45,461 nucleotides of DNA, from assembly GCF_030812915.1 (NCBI RefSeq), contig NZ_JAUSTQ010000015.1:1-45461 (forward strand), written 5' to 3'. Position numbers and translations under genes: made by a program. Below are positions 26,959 through 36,096 of the stretch, piece by piece. The notes beneath the pieces were generated by a model that made no database searches, had not been told where the DNA came from, and was given only the letters and a program-made list of their open reading frames with translations. Numbering within the stretch: position 1 is the first letter of the stretch; every line of letters starts with the position of its first letter. Origin of the DNA: Alkalibacillus salilacus. Lineage in GTDB: Bacteria > Bacillota > Bacilli > Bacillales > Alkalibacillaceae.

Positions 26959-28431
26959 ATGACGTTAAAACAGAAACAATACATTAACGGGGAATGGGTC
27001 GACGCGAAGTCTGGTAAAACGCGTGACATCATTAACCCGTATAACCAAGAAGTCGTCGCAACTGTTCCAGAAGGCGATGAAACCGATGCACAAGCAGCGA
27101 TCGCAGCTGCACGTGAAGCGTTCGACCAAGGTGATTGGGCGACAATGCCAGCGACAGAACGTGGTAAGATCGTGCGTGAAATCGCTGACTTCATCGAGCG
27201 TGACCGTGAAGAACTAGCGCGCTTAGAATCATTAGATACAGGAAAAACAGTAGAAGAAAGCCGTGGCGACATGGATGACATCGCAGGCGTATTTCACTAT
27301 TACGCGGAAATCGCGGACAAAAACGGTGGCGAAATCATCGAATCACCACTACCGAACTCGATTAGTAAAGTTGTTCATGAACCAGTCGGTGTCTGTGGTC
27401 AGATTACGCCGTGGAATTACCCATTACTTCAAGCGTCATGGAAGCTAGCACCAGCCTTAGTAGCGGGTAATACACTGATCATGAAGCCAAGTGAAATTAC
27501 ACCACTGACAACGCTTAAAACATTTGAATTGATGGAAGAAGCGGGTGTACCGAAAGGCGTTGTTAACCTTATCCTTGGTGCTGGTCATGATGCAGGTGCT
27601 GAGCTATCAACGAATCATGATGTCGACTTGATTTCATTTACAGGCGGTATTGTGACAGGTAAGAAGATTATGCAAGCTGCAAGCACGAATGCGAAGAACT
27701 TAGCGCTTGAACTAGGCGGGAAAAATCCGAATGTTATTTTTGCTGATGCTGATTTTGAACTAGCGGTTGATCAAGCATTAAACGGCGTCTTTTTCCACGC
27801 GGGTCAAATTTGTTCAGCGGGTACGCGCCTGATTGTCGAAGAAAGCATTCACGACGATCTAGTCGAAGCCCTTGTAGAACGCGTGAAGCAATTCAAACTC
27901 GGAAGCGGTTTTGATGAAAATACACAAATGGGACCACTGATCTCAGCAGAACATCTTGCAAAAGTCGAGAAATACGTTGAGACAGGCATTAAAGAAGGTG
28001 CAACATTAGCTGTTGGCGGTAGTCGTCCAGACGATCCTGAATTACAAGACGGCTTCTTCTACTTGCCGACGATTTTCACGGACTGCACAACAGATATGGA
28101 AATCGTTCAAGAAGAAGCGTTCGGTCCGATTATTACTGTTGAGAAATTCACACGAGAAGAAGAAGCCGTACAACTCGCAAATGACTCGATTTACGGCCTT
28201 GCGGGTGGCGTATTCACAAATGATGTCGCCAAAGCTGAACGCTGTGCTGCCAAAATGCGCATGGGTACCGTTTGGATTAACGAATTCAACGTTTACTTCC
28301 CACACGCACCATGGGGTGGCTATAAACAATCAGGTATTGGTCGTGAACTAGGTAAGCTCGGTTTAGAAGAATATACTGAAACAAAACACATCCTCCAAAA
28401 TACGAAACCAGAACCACTTAACTGGTTCTAA
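26959..28431 (+). CDS. betB: betaine-aldehyde dehydrogenase
   Basis: An aldehyde dehydrogenase of 490 residues that oxidises betaine aldehyde to glycine betaine with NAD(P)+. ITPWNYPLLQASWKLAPALV (about 152-171) is the coenzyme site, LALELGGKNPN (about 252) carries the catalytic Glu, and FHAGQICSAGTR (about 282-293) the catalytic Cys; the C-terminal NEFNVYFPHAPWGGYKQSGI is typical of the betaine branch (B. subtilis GbsA). ATG 26959 has AGGAG upstream; an in-frame TTG at 26950 overlaps it. Glycine betaine is a main compatible solute under salt stress. Confidence 0.95.
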   Translation: MTLKQKQYINGEWVDAKSGKTRDIINPYNQEVVATVPEGDETDAQAAIAAAREAFDQGDWATMPATERGKIVREIADFIERDREELARLESLDTGKTVEESRGDMDDIAGVFHYYAEIADKNGGEIIESPLPNSISKVVHEPVGVCGQITPWNYPLLQASWKLAPALVAGNTLIMKPSEITPLTTLKTFELMEEAGVPKGVVNLILGAGHDAGAELSTNHDVDLISFTGGIVTGKKIMQAASTNAKNLALELGGKNPNVIFADADFELAVDQALNGVFFHAGQICSAGTRLIVEESIHDDLVEALVERVKQFKLGSGFDENTQMGPLISAEHLAKVEKYVETGIKEGATLAVGGSRPDDPELQDGFFYLPTIFTDCTTDMEIVQEEAFGPIITVEKFTREEEAVQLANDSIYGLAGGVFTNDVAKAERCAAKMRMGTVWINEFNVYFPHAPWGGYKQSGIGRELGKLGLEEYTETKHILQNTKPEPLNWF

Positions 28432-28437
28432 AATGCA

Positions 28438-28482
28438 ACCCCTCTCACTTGTTCATCTTTGAATAGAGTGAAAGGGGTTTTT
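28438..28482 (+). terminator. terminator of the betAB operon
   Basis: ACCCCTCTCACT and AGAGTGAAAGGGGT pair with one bulge, followed by TTTTTGTT. It lies between betB and the converging lipoprotein gene. Confidence 0.88.
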
Positions 28483-28483
28483 G

Positions 28484-28951
28484 TTATTCTCTTATAAATT
28501 CATACTCATTTTCCATAGCTAAATTTATATTCATATAAAATTTTTGAAAATGGCTTACTTCATTATCATCTGGCGGTTGAAAATCAAGATTATTAATTTC
28601 TGCAGAATACTTACTAAAGTCTTTTTTGCTTTCTTCCAAGTTAAAACCAATTTCTAAGTGTTCATTGTTGTTTTCAAAACGAATTGTAAATTCCTTATCA
28701 TCACGATCCAATTCATATGTGCCTTTTCCAAGTTGAGTACTTGTGAATTCATTTTCATTCAAAAATTCTAATGTCAGAAAAGTTTTATACCAATCATCAT
28801 CATCAATCTCTTCTCTAGATACATCTGGTGGGATCAGACTTATTGCTTTGTGACTAATCGCAAACGTTTTTCCAGATAAATCATTTTTACCATCACAAGC
28901 TGGTAAAATAAACAAAGTCAAGATTGATAGGAATATTAATCCTTTTTTCAT
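28484..28951 (-). CDS. putative lipoprotein
   Basis: A 155-residue protein with basic N-terminus, hydrophobic core and lipobox LPAC (Cys about 19). The mature part begins DGKNDLSGKTFAIS and alternates short beta-like strands (FLTLEFLNENEFTS, KGTYELDRDDKEFTIRFENN), the look of a small lipocalin-like or meander fold. ATG 28951 has GGAGGGATTGGTT before it; an earlier in-frame TTG overlaps this site. Acidic mature domain. No known function. Confidence 0.72.
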   Translation of the reverse strand: MKKGLIFLSILTLFILPACDGKNDLSGKTFAISHKAISLIPPDVSREEIDDDDWYKTFLTLEFLNENEFTSTQLGKGTYELDRDDKEFTIRFENNNEHLEIGFNLEESKKDFSKYSAEINNLDFQPPDDNEVSHFQKFYMNINLAMENEYEFIRE

Positions 28952-29337
28952 AACCAATCCCTCCTTTCTCAATAGATATTACTTTGACCGAATTTCAATG
29001 TACCACTGAATGTAGTGTTAGTTACTCCAATCCTAAGAGTAAAACCAATTAAAGTCAAATAATTCAAAAAATTAACTATATTTATTTTTAGTATCCAGAA
29101 ATCCAGTCCATGCAACATAATCACGGCTTAATTATTCTTAGATTTCCATATTGCATTTTTAATTTAATGAAACTCAAGTGATTCGACATGAGTTGATTAA
29201 TGGAATATTTTTGAGTATGATTATGATAATTGTATGATAGACTACATTCATAATTCGAAACACCTATCCTCAAGGTCTCACTTCATAAGTATTAAAAAGT
29301 CTGTTAATTAGTTAGCTCACCATTGTTCCAAAATTAA
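28952..29337. other. intergenic stretch without a clear gene
   Basis: About 390 AT-rich bases upstream of the minus-strand lipoprotein gene. I see no frame with a ribosome site and no family of repeats; its right edge is the T run of the terminator at 29338-29382. Confidence 0.5.
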
Positions 29338-29382
29338 TAAAAAAGTACAGAACCATGTTTTCGATCTCACATGATTCTGTAC
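29338..29382 (-). terminator. terminator of the secreted peptide gene
   Basis: On the minus strand GTACAGAATCATGT pairs with ACATGGTTCTGTAC (29369-29382 and 29345-29358, one mismatch) and is followed by TTTTTTATTAATTTT. It ends the short transcript of the peptide gene at 29465-29626. Confidence 0.85.
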
Positions 29383-29464
29383 ATCATAATAAAATGAATC
29401 AACTGGTAAATTCATAAATGTTTCCTGTTATTCGGTACTGAAAAATTGTGACTATGACTTCATG

Positions 29465-29626
29465 CTAATCAATAGTACCTAAATCATCTTCAATTTCTCC
29501 GCTGGTCGTAACGTAGTTGTCACCCAAGCTTGTTGAATCACTAGCTGATAAGTCACCAGCTGAGTACGTTGAAGAAAATGAAACGATTAAAGAAAGACTG
29601 AATAAGAGATAAAAAACTTTTTTCAT
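29465..29626 (-). CDS. small secreted peptide, candidate signal precursor
   Basis: A 53-residue peptide: MKK, a hydrophobic core to about residue 20 (VFYLLFSLSLIVSFSSTYSA), then a small acidic Ser/Thr/Asp-rich tail ending GEIEDDLGTID. AAGGAGGGTTTACC gives a strong start and a terminator follows, so it is a real single-gene transcript. It is divergent from, and 170 bases away from, the HTH-TPR regulator at 29797. In RRNPP systems (PapR-PlcR, NprX-NprR) such short exported precursors are trimmed and re-imported to bind the TPR receptor. That role here is inferred from context; the usual precursor lies downstream in the same direction, so the divergent layout is atypical. Confidence 0.6.
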   Translation of the reverse strand: MKKVFYLLFSLSLIVSFSSTYSAGDLSASDSTSLGDNYVTTSGEIEDDLGTID

Positions 29627-29751
29627 GGTAAACCCTCCTTGTCATATATAAATAAATTATATAACATTATAAAAATATCAGTATTAACTAAATATAAGCA
29701 ATAGTCAAATAATTTAGTGTATTTAATACGATTATCTAACACAGATATCAC

Positions 29752-29775
29752 AAAATATAAAAATAGTTATATTTT
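29752..29775. promoter_or_regulatory. perfect inverted repeat before the HTH-TPR regulator
   Basis: AAAATATAA (29752-29760), six bases, TTATATTTT (29767-29775) stands just ahead of the regulator's ribosome site, inside the divergent promoter region. It could be an operator for autoregulation, though AT-only palindromes also arise by chance. Confidence 0.4.
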
Positions 29776-29796
29776 AATACTGAGGAGGAAACACGG

Positions 29797-30672
29797 ATGG
29801 ACGAACAACGGATTGGGGAAAAAATTAAAGATCTTAGAAACTATTATGGCCTATCACAAAAGGAATTATCAGAAGGGATCTGTACACAGGCTTACATTAG
29901 CCAAGTTGAATCAGGGAATAAAAATGTAGCTTCGTATATTTTATATCAGCTAGCAGAGAGACTCGGTGTTGATGTGGACTATATTTTGTTTGCATCTAAT
30001 AATGAGAGATTTGATTATATAATGGAAGTTGAACGGCAAGCCAGAGTGCTAGTTGAAACTAAAGATTTTCAGTCACTTATGAATTTGGTTAAAGCGGAGG
30101 AGAATAGTCCATTGATGGAGGTGGCACATTTTCATCAATTCTTACTTTGGCATAAAGCGATTGCGATTCGTTACGTCGAAAATAATCTTGACCAAGCCTT
30201 GTCGGTGCTACAAGATGCGTTGAAATTAGCCAAAACGACCAATAAAACAGCTTCTGAAAGAGAAGTGCATATATTATCTAATATAGGTAATATATATGCT
30301 GAAAAAGAAGAGTATTTATTGGCGATTGATTCATATGAAACAGCCTTAAGCAACTTAAGGCTAATGCCATTGTATGAAACTAAATTAGAGACAGGTTTAT
30401 TATATAATTTAGGAAGAGTCTACTTTATACAAAATCAGATTAATAAAAGTTTAGCATGTTGTGATGAAGCTATTCGATTGTGCAAGAGACATTACACTTT
30501 TCATGGATTAGGTGAGTCTTATTTTATTCAGGGGCATTGTTATAAATCGTTGAATAATCTTGAGGAAGCGCGGACGTGTTTTATGAATGCTAAAAGTTTG
30601 TTCGGTGTGATTGACCACGAGAAGTTTGTGGAAAAAGTAGATAACCAATTGAATAAATTACAAGAGTGTTAG
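29797..30672 (+). CDS. PlcR/NprR-like HTH-TPR regulator (RRNPP type)
   Basis: A 291-residue regulator with an XRE-type helix-turn-helix at about residues 6-60 (IGEKIKDLRNYYGLSQKELS and QAYISQVESGNKN) followed by degenerate TPR helices to the end (repeats around NIGNIYAEKEEYLLAIDSYE and NLGRVYFIQNQINKSLACCD). This size and architecture are those of the peptide-sensing RRNPP family (PlcR has 285 residues). TGAGGAGGAAACACGG fixes the ATG. A small secreted peptide gene lies divergently upstream and a secreted protease gene downstream, both typical partners. Expected role: bind DNA in response to a re-imported peptide at high cell density. Confidence 0.85.
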   Translation: MDEQRIGEKIKDLRNYYGLSQKELSEGICTQAYISQVESGNKNVASYILYQLAERLGVDVDYILFASNNERFDYIMEVERQARVLVETKDFQSLMNLVKAEENSPLMEVAHFHQFLLWHKAIAIRYVENNLDQALSVLQDALKLAKTTNKTASEREVHILSNIGNIYAEKEEYLLAIDSYETALSNLRLMPLYETKLETGLLYNLGRVYFIQNQINKSLACCDEAIRLCKRHYTFHGLGESYFIQGHCYKSLNNLEEARTCFMNAKSLFGVIDHEKFVEKVDNQLNKLQEC

Positions 30673-30778
30673 TAGTTTCGACATAACTTGACAAAAAAAG
30701 ACATAAATTATTACTATTTTTATATTTAATTAGTTTATGAAAGCAATTAGTAGGATTTCAAATATAATTGAGTGACAT

Positions 30779-30808
30779 GATGCGTGATTCTAAACGCATC
30801 ATTTTTTT
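30779..30808 (+). terminator. terminator of the HTH-TPR regulator
   Basis: GATGCGT (30779-30785) and ACGCATC (30794-30800) with a T run to 30808. The rest of the 375-base gap to the protease gene holds no ribosome-site-bearing frame that I can find. Confidence 0.8.
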
Positions 30809-31000
30809 GTCTGTGATAGTGTAACTTTAACACTCATTAACTTCTTCATAACTCATTGTTGATCAATTTAAATCTCAGCTAACAAGTTATCAATCAAGTA
30901 ACCAAACGTAGTCTACTATTTTGTAATTGAAAAAGCAAGCCATCGAATAATCAAGTTATACATGCAGATGTTGTGTAGGAGTTAGTGGTGCGAATCAAAG

Positions 31001-31020
31001 TTATGATGTAAAAGTCATAA
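31001..31020 (+). promoter_or_regulatory. inverted repeat in the subtilisin leader
   Basis: TTATGA (31001-31006), eight bases, TCATAA (31015-31020) lies 11 bases before the ribosome site. It recalls the PlcR box TATGNANNNNTNCATA, but the inner spacing is two bases longer. Candidate target of the adjacent HTH-TPR regulator, or an mRNA hairpin that covers the ribosome site. Confidence 0.4.
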
Positions 31021-31047
31021 CAAAAAATTTGGAAAGGGGACATGATT

Positions 31048-32166
31048 GTGAAGAAGTTAATTGTTGTCGTAAGTATGCTGGTGTTATTTTTAGTGCCAAT
31101 GCATACGGTGTTCGCTGAAGAAGGTAATGGTCAAAGCACTGACGAATACTTGGTGCAGTTTGATGGCCCGGCTAAGAAAGGTTTGCTTAATGCTTTCGGT
31201 GTTGATGAGGATAAGGTCTTGCATGAATTTGATTTGTTACCAGTCTATCATTTGGAACTAACTGAAGGACAAGCAAATGGATTAAGTAATCATCCCCAGA
31301 TTAAATTTGTTGAAGAAAATGCAGAAGCAGAAGCATACGCTCAAGATACACCTTGGGGAGTACCTCATGTAGAAGGTGATACATCACAAAATAATGGTTA
31401 CACAGGAGCAGGTGTTGATGTTGCGGTTCTAGATACTGGAATCGATCGGTCACATGAAGATTTAAATGTATCAAGTGGCCATTCAGTGTTTGGTGATTCA
31501 CCTTATGCTGATGGACAAGGACACGGCACTCATGTCGCAGGAACGATTGGTGCGAACGATAACAATACAGGTGTTGTTGGCGTTGCTCCAGATGCATCAT
31601 TACATGCTGTTAAGGTGTTAGATGATGATGGAAGTGGCTCCTATGCTGGGATTGCAGAAGGAATTGAGTGGGCTATTCAAAACGATATGGACGTTATCAA
31701 TATGAGTTTAGGTGGTTCTTCAAGCTCATCAATTCTAGAAGAGTACTCAGATATGGCATACTCAGAAGGTTTATTAGTTGTAGCTGCAGCTGGTAATAGT
31801 GGTAACTCATGGGGCTGGGGTGACACAGTTGGTTACCCAGCAAAATATGATTCGGTTATTGCCGTAGCAGCTGTTGATCAGAATAATAATCGTGCAAGCT
31901 TCTCTAGTCATGGTCCAGACGTTGAATTAGCGGCTCCAGGCGTTGGCGTGCAAAGTACTGTTCCAGGTAATGGTTATGATTCATTAGATGGTACATCAAT
32001 GGCTTCACCACATGTTGCTGGTGTTGCAGCACAAGTTTGGGAAGCAAAACCAGGTCTGACGAATGTTGAATTACGCTCGTTACTACAAACAACAGCAGAA
32101 GATTTAGGTAACTCAGATTACTATGGTAATGGTTTAGTTCAATCATACGACGCGATCAGTCAGTAA
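31048..32166 (+). CDS. secreted subtilisin-family serine protease
   Basis: A pre-pro-subtilisin of about 372 residues: signal peptide ([22 protein letters not shown]), I9 inhibitor-like propeptide ([15 protein letters not shown] to [13 protein letters not shown]), then the catalytic domain starting [12 protein letters not shown]. The triad is Asp in [12 protein letters not shown], His in [11 protein letters not shown] and Ser in [13 protein letters not shown]; the oxyanion Asn is in AAAGNSGN. The mature part is strongly acidic, as in halophilic subtilases. GTG 31048 lies 8 bases after AAAGGGG; the ATG at 31042 is too close to it but is in frame. It follows the HTH-TPR regulator, which may control it as NprR controls a protease. 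Confidence 0.95.
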   Translation: MKKLIVVVSMLVLFLVPMHTVFAEEGNGQSTDEYLVQFDGPAKKGLLNAFGVDEDKVLHEFDLLPVYHLELTEGQANGLSNHPQIKFVEENAEAEAYAQDTPWGVPHVEGDTSQNNGYTGAGVDVAVLDTGIDRSHEDLNVSSGHSVFGDSPYADGQGHGTHVAGTIGANDNNTGVVGVAPDASLHAVKVLDDDGSGSYAGIAEGIEWAIQNDMDVINMSLGGSSSSSILEEYSDMAYSEGLLVVAAAGNSGNSWGWGDTVGYPAKYDSVIAVAAVDQNNNRASFSSHGPDVELAAPGVGVQSTVPGNGYDSLDGTSMASPHVAGVAAQVWEAKPGLTNVELRSLLQTTAEDLGNSDYYGNGLVQSYDAISQ

Positions 32167-32242
32167 TAGGTTGATAGAATGAGATATTCACTCTTTTAAA
32201 CATTTAATAAAAAACTGGCTGGGGTAGTAAAGTTCGCAAAGT

Positions 32243-32278
32243 AGGAGTTAGAAATTTTATTTCTAACTCCTATTTTTA
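32243..32278 (+). terminator. terminator of the subtilisin gene
   Basis: AGGAGTTAGAAAT (32243-32255) and ATTTCTAACTCCT (32259-32271) form a 13-bp stem with a TTT loop, followed by ATTTTTA. Confidence 0.9.
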
Positions 32279-32447
32279 TGTTAATTCGAGTTTAGTAGGT
32301 TATTAAGACGTTGGAAATGTTGTATTAGTTCTAATCTTGAAAATATTTGATGATGAGGCGCTGTATTTTTGGTTTTTTATGGTAATATAGATTTAAATTA
32401 TTATTCTACATTTAGAGTAATAATGAGTTTTGATAGGGGGGGTTAGG

Positions 32448-33311
32448 ATGTTAAAGCGTGTCATTCATCAATTTGATTTGAACGTTTTATCGATTAATGA
32501 AGTTGAAGATTCCCGTAGCTCAACAGTCTATAAATGCAATTTGTCTAATGGTAACAATGTTTATTTGAAAATTCCTTTTACAAAATTGAAGTTTCAGCGA
32601 GAGTTAGATGCTTATGAGCTATTAAAAGGTGAGGTCTCGATTCCGGAAATGAAGGATTATTGGTCAGGTGATGCAGAATGTCCAGGTGCTTTTGTATTAT
32701 CTGAATTAAAGGGGAGGCCATTAACATCTAATGCTACACCAAAAATAGCATATCAAGTGGGAGTTCTTCAGGCTAGAATGCATTCACTTCGTCCACCAAT
32801 AGACCAAAAGTTAGTTGGTATGCAAAATCAATTCTCGAACTGGTCTCATTTTGTCGAACAACAATTTTATAGTTTCGCTGAAGATGTTAGAGAGATTCTG
32901 GATGAACGTTTATATAAACTGGCTGTTGAGAGATTTGAAGATATGAAACACGGTCTTCCCCTTCCTGATGGACCAAGTTTCATACATATGGATTTTCGTC
33001 CAGCAAATATAATTTTTGATCAAGATGAAGTCACAGGTGTGATCGATTTCGAAAGTGCAAGGTTTGGTTCCACAGAAATTGATTTTACAAAGCTTTATCG
33101 TGATTTTTTAAGTTATGATGAAAGCTTATATAGTGCATTCCAGGAAGGTTATAAGAGCATTAGACCATTGGTTGACTTAGATCAAGTTTTACCTTTCTAT
33201 CGGTTTACGGATGCTTTTAATAGCATTGGATGGTGTAAGCGGCGGGGGATTGAAGAAAATGCTTCATTTTTAGAAAAAAATTTAACACGATTAAAAACGT
33301 GGTTGTTATGA
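32448..33311 (+). CDS. APH-family phosphotransferase
   Basis: A 287-residue protein of the aminoglycoside/choline kinase-like fold. The N-lobe has the Lys in NVYLKIPF; the catalytic loop is FIHMDFRPANIIFD (His-x-Asp...Asn, about 186-199) and the metal Asp is in VTGVIDFESARFG. Substrates of the family include aminoglycosides, choline, homoserine and sugars; nothing here decides between them. ATG 32448 is preceded by TTAGG and a run of seven G. A resistance role should not be assumed. The ABC pair downstream starts after 95 bases and may be independent. Confidence 0.82.
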   Translation: MLKRVIHQFDLNVLSINEVEDSRSSTVYKCNLSNGNNVYLKIPFTKLKFQRELDAYELLKGEVSIPEMKDYWSGDAECPGAFVLSELKGRPLTSNATPKIAYQVGVLQARMHSLRPPIDQKLVGMQNQFSNWSHFVEQQFYSFAEDVREILDERLYKLAVERFEDMKHGLPLPDGPSFIHMDFRPANIIFDQDEVTGVIDFESARFGSTEIDFTKLYRDFLSYDESLYSAFQEGYKSIRPLVDLDQVLPFYRFTDAFNSIGWCKRRGIEENASFLEKNLTRLKTWLL

Positions 33312-33406
33312 GATGGTTTTATCTAATGATTGTGAACTTACTTTTATCTATAGATCTTTAGAATACTGAGCTATTATTTTAATAAATTATTGTGAAGGAA
33401 GGTTAC

Positions 33407-34141
33407 ATGAACCGTACGTATGAATTTTTTATTTTGTTTTTAAAAGAAAATGTTTATAATAAGATGATTTTATTTTGGGTCGTCTTCATTCCGTTAATTT
33501 TTTTCTTTATTAATTATAATGATTGGTTTGTTAATCGACCTCAAGAGCAAGAAGCCTACTTGGTATTGGCCTTTTTTTGGAGCCTCATGATTTTAATTTC
33601 CGCGGTGATTAATACAGCTGTTTCCCTTTTTATGATGCGTGAAGAGGGGTTTATGAAGATGTTTAGTTTTATTGCAGGGTCAAAGCGTTCAATTATTTTC
33701 GGAAAAGGTTTAGCGAACTTGTTGTTTCTGATTGTATCGATGATCGTGTTCAATTTAGTCGTTGCTTTGCTATTTCAAATGAATCCATTCATGTTGATTA
33801 TGAATAGTTTACTCTTGATTGCTGTGACCTTTATTCCAGTAGTGCTGTTCTTTTCGTGGATCATGACCTTACCATTTAAGGAGGATTCGATTGCGCCGGC
33901 GTTTAGTTTGCTTACCATCGTTTTAATGTATCTAACGAGCGATATGGTTGGGGTGCAATCTCCGTTGTTTCTAATTAATCCGGCTGAGTTTATTTTGCGC
34001 GTAGCTGAAGCGGTTATTATTTCTGATGTTGTGGATGTAACGAATGTGTTGACCCTGGTCATCGTAGGTTGCATATATATGATCATTGGCCTAGTAACTA
34101 TTAAACTTGCGAATTTAGAATCCAGGACGATTCGACAATAG
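33407..34141 (+). CDS. ABC-2-like transporter permease
   Basis: A 244-residue membrane protein with six hydrophobic segments (about 16-36, 46-70, 97-120, 127-150, 160-178, 208-230) and no catalytic motif, the layout of an ABC-2-type permease. ATG 33407 is preceded by GGAAGG; an in-frame GTG at 33392 would add five residues. Its stop lies 11 bases from the ATPase gene start, so they form one exporter. Such two-gene exporters often handle peptides, drugs or lipids, but no substrate can be named. Confidence 0.75.
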   Translation: MNRTYEFFILFLKENVYNKMILFWVVFIPLIFFFINYNDWFVNRPQEQEAYLVLAFFWSLMILISAVINTAVSLFMMREEGFMKMFSFIAGSKRSIIFGKGLANLLFLIVSMIVFNLVVALLFQMNPFMLIMNSLLLIAVTFIPVVLFFSWIMTLPFKEDSIAPAFSLLTIVLMYLTSDMVGVQSPLFLINPAEFILRVAEAVIISDVVDVTNVLTLVIVGCIYMIIGLVTIKLANLESRTIRQ

Positions 34142-34152
34142 GAGGTGTTGGT

Positions 34153-34851
34153 GTGGAAATCGTAAATATGGATTTTCGGTATCAAGAGGGCGGGAGAAAG
34201 ATTCTAGACAATGTAAATGTGAAATTAAAACCTGATCAATTAAATGTCGTGCTAGGTTTGAATGGTTCGGGTAAGACGACGTTGTTTAATATTATGGCTG
34301 GTTCGCTAAAACCAAATGCTGGTGAATTGAGCGAATGGGTGAAGAAGTCTGAAATAGCTTATCAAGTCCAAGGTGTGCCGTTCCTGAATGCATTGAAAGG
34401 CAAAGATTTGGTGCGATTATTTTTGAAGACGGCCTCGAGACCATTTGACGTGCAGAATCCTGTCTTCTTCAATGGGATGAATGAAAGAGAGCGATCACTT
34501 TCTGAACACTTATGGCATTTGAAGCTTGGTGATATGTCACTCGGCGAAAGAAGATGGTTGATGGTGACGGCGATGTGTGCACTAGATCGGAAGCTATACA
34601 TATTTGATGAACCGACATCAGGTGTTGATCCCGACTCGCGGTTAAACGTGTTAAATCGGTTGGAATCTGTTGCTAGAAGTTCTGGTCAATACGTTGTCAT
34701 GTCAACACATACGTTACAAGAACTAGGGCATGTCGACTGCCGTGTCTTCTTACTACATGATGGAAAAATCGTTTTTGAAGGATCTTATAGTGATTTAACG
34801 TCGGTGCATCAGAATCCTGATGAGGCGTTTCGTGAGTTAGTTCGGGGTTGA
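34153..34851 (+). CDS. ABC transporter ATP-binding protein
   Basis: A 232-residue ATPase that powers the adjacent permease. Walker A is GLNGSGKTT (about 35-43), the Q-loop Gln is in AYQVQGVPF, the signature is the variant MSLGERRW near 128, Walker B is LYIFDEPTSGVD and the switch His is in MSTHTLQEL. GTG 34153 has GGAGG 7 bases upstream. Its terminator is shared with the converging ATP-grasp gene. Confidence 0.88.
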   Translation: MEIVNMDFRYQEGGRKILDNVNVKLKPDQLNVVLGLNGSGKTTLFNIMAGSLKPNAGELSEWVKKSEIAYQVQGVPFLNALKGKDLVRLFLKTASRPFDVQNPVFFNGMNERERSLSEHLWHLKLGDMSLGERRWLMVTAMCALDRKLYIFDEPTSGVDPDSRLNVLNRLESVARSSGQYVVMSTHTLQELGHVDCRVFLLHDGKIVFEGSYSDLTSVHQNPDEAFRELVRG

Positions 34852-34914
34852 TCGTTAATACAATTTAGATCGGAATATAAGTAGAACTTTGGTATATGTT
34901 CGACATAGATATAG

Positions 34915-34951
34915 AAAATCGCACCTAGGATCAAGTCCTCAGTGCGATTTT
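34915..34951. terminator. bidirectional terminator
   Basis: AAAATCGCACCTAGGA and TCCTCAGTGCGATTTT form a long stem with T-rich ends on both strands, between the ABC ATPase gene (+) and the ATP-grasp gene (-). Confidence 0.9.
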
Positions 34952-34957
34952 GTTTAT

Positions 34958-35911
34958 TTATCCGGCGTGTTGTGCGTCTTTTGTTTGCTGATTGAGGTAA
35001 TGTGCAAGTGTGTTGGCAATTTCTTGCATACCGAATTGTTCGACTTTAGCTTCAGCGTCTGAATTGTAGTTGGTATTTGTGTTGACGTCATATGTGTACA
35101 GGTATCCAGCTTCATCACGAATGAATTCAATTCCGGCAAATGTAATGTTATTTTGCTTTAAAAACTGCTCGTATTGCGTAATGATTGGATCATCAAAGTC
35201 TGTGATGATTTGAAATTTATCCCGCGTATTCTCGGTTGTCATGCAAAATTGGTCTTCAATCGAGCAAGCATCAGCTGGGCATAATTCGAAGCCTTCTGAT
35301 GTGTCGACATTGACCGCGTAGAAAAACTGGCCATTAATAAATTCACACCGTGTGATCGATGAATCCGGTGATTCAATATATTGTTGCAGTAATGTGATGC
35401 CATCGATTGGCTCTTCGAAATCGTCTGAGTATACGTATTGTTTTAAGCCTTCGATGCTATAAAATAGTTGCACACCAAGCCCTTTTCCAGCACGATTATG
35501 TTTCGTAATGAACGGCGCTTCCATCTGTTTCGCTGATTCGATCAATTGATCTTTGCCAGTAGTAACGATCGTTTTCGGTGTGCGAATGCCTGCTTTTTGC
35601 AAAGCGCTATATTGTCTTGCTTTGTTAATTTCTAAGTCGAGTGCGTGGCTACCATTTAAGACGACACGATCATGTTCTTCTAGCCAAGCGAGCACTGCTG
35701 AAGTGAATTCGGGTGCATATCGGTGTGAGCGGGTATGTGATGATGCGCTCATACGATTATAGAAAATGCCTTCAGGTGGCGCTTCGGACAAATCAATTGA
35801 TCCTTGGTCTATGAACCAATCTTCATAAGGCACGCCTAATGCGTCGAGTGCTTCGAAGAGGGGTTCTGACCATTCTGCGTTTTCATGGATGACGTATATT
35901 TTTTGAGCCAT
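34958..35911 (-). CDS. ATP-grasp (RimK-like) ligase family protein
   Basis: A 317-residue ATP-grasp protein. KHNRAGKGLGVQLF (about 148-161) is the nucleotide-binding loop, FAGIEFIRDE near 274 and YLYTYDVNTNTNYN near 287-300 supply the metal-binding Glu and Asp-x-Asn-x-Asn residues. Enzymes of this fold join a carboxylate to an amine (RimK, glutathione or alpha-aminoadipate ligases). ATG 35911 has AAGGGAG upstream; the frame could start further out but without a ribosome site. It is monocistronic, and no carrier protein or partner gene is nearby to suggest its substrate. Confidence 0.85.
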   Translation of the reverse strand: MAQKIYVIHENAEWSEPLFEALDALGVPYEDWFIDQGSIDLSEAPPEGIFYNRMSASSHTRSHRYAPEFTSAVLAWLEEHDRVVLNGSHALDLEINKARQYSALQKAGIRTPKTIVTTGKDQLIESAKQMEAPFITKHNRAGKGLGVQLFYSIEGLKQYVYSDDFEEPIDGITLLQQYIESPDSSITRCEFINGQFFYAVNVDTSEGFELCPADACSIEDQFCMTTENTRDKFQIITDFDDPIITQYEQFLKQNNITFAGIEFIRDEAGYLYTYDVNTNTNYNSDAEAKVEQFGMQEIANTLAHYLNQQTKDAQHAG

Positions 35912-36096
35912 ATTGAAAAACTCCCTTAATTCTGATGTGTTTACTAGTATATTCAATTTTTAATGAAATGCCAATTAAAAAGTTTTGTCTCTTGGTTATT
36001 TGGTTTTGGATAAAAGAGTGATTTGTATCTTTAAAGAGGCGCTTTATCTATGAAAATGTAGTTTAAACTATGTGAATAATAGAAAAGAATACAATA

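Noticed and set aside
30737-30775. A 12-codon frame (MKAISRISNIIE) just downstream of the HTH-TPR regulator, considered as a signal peptide gene.
   Set aside because: No ribosome site, no export signal, and RRNPP precursors are longer; the divergent 53-residue peptide has far better signals.
32448-33311. Antibiotic-resistance aminoglycoside phosphotransferase.
   Set aside because: Only the general APH fold motifs are visible; many family members act on choline or other metabolites, so a resistance call is not supported.
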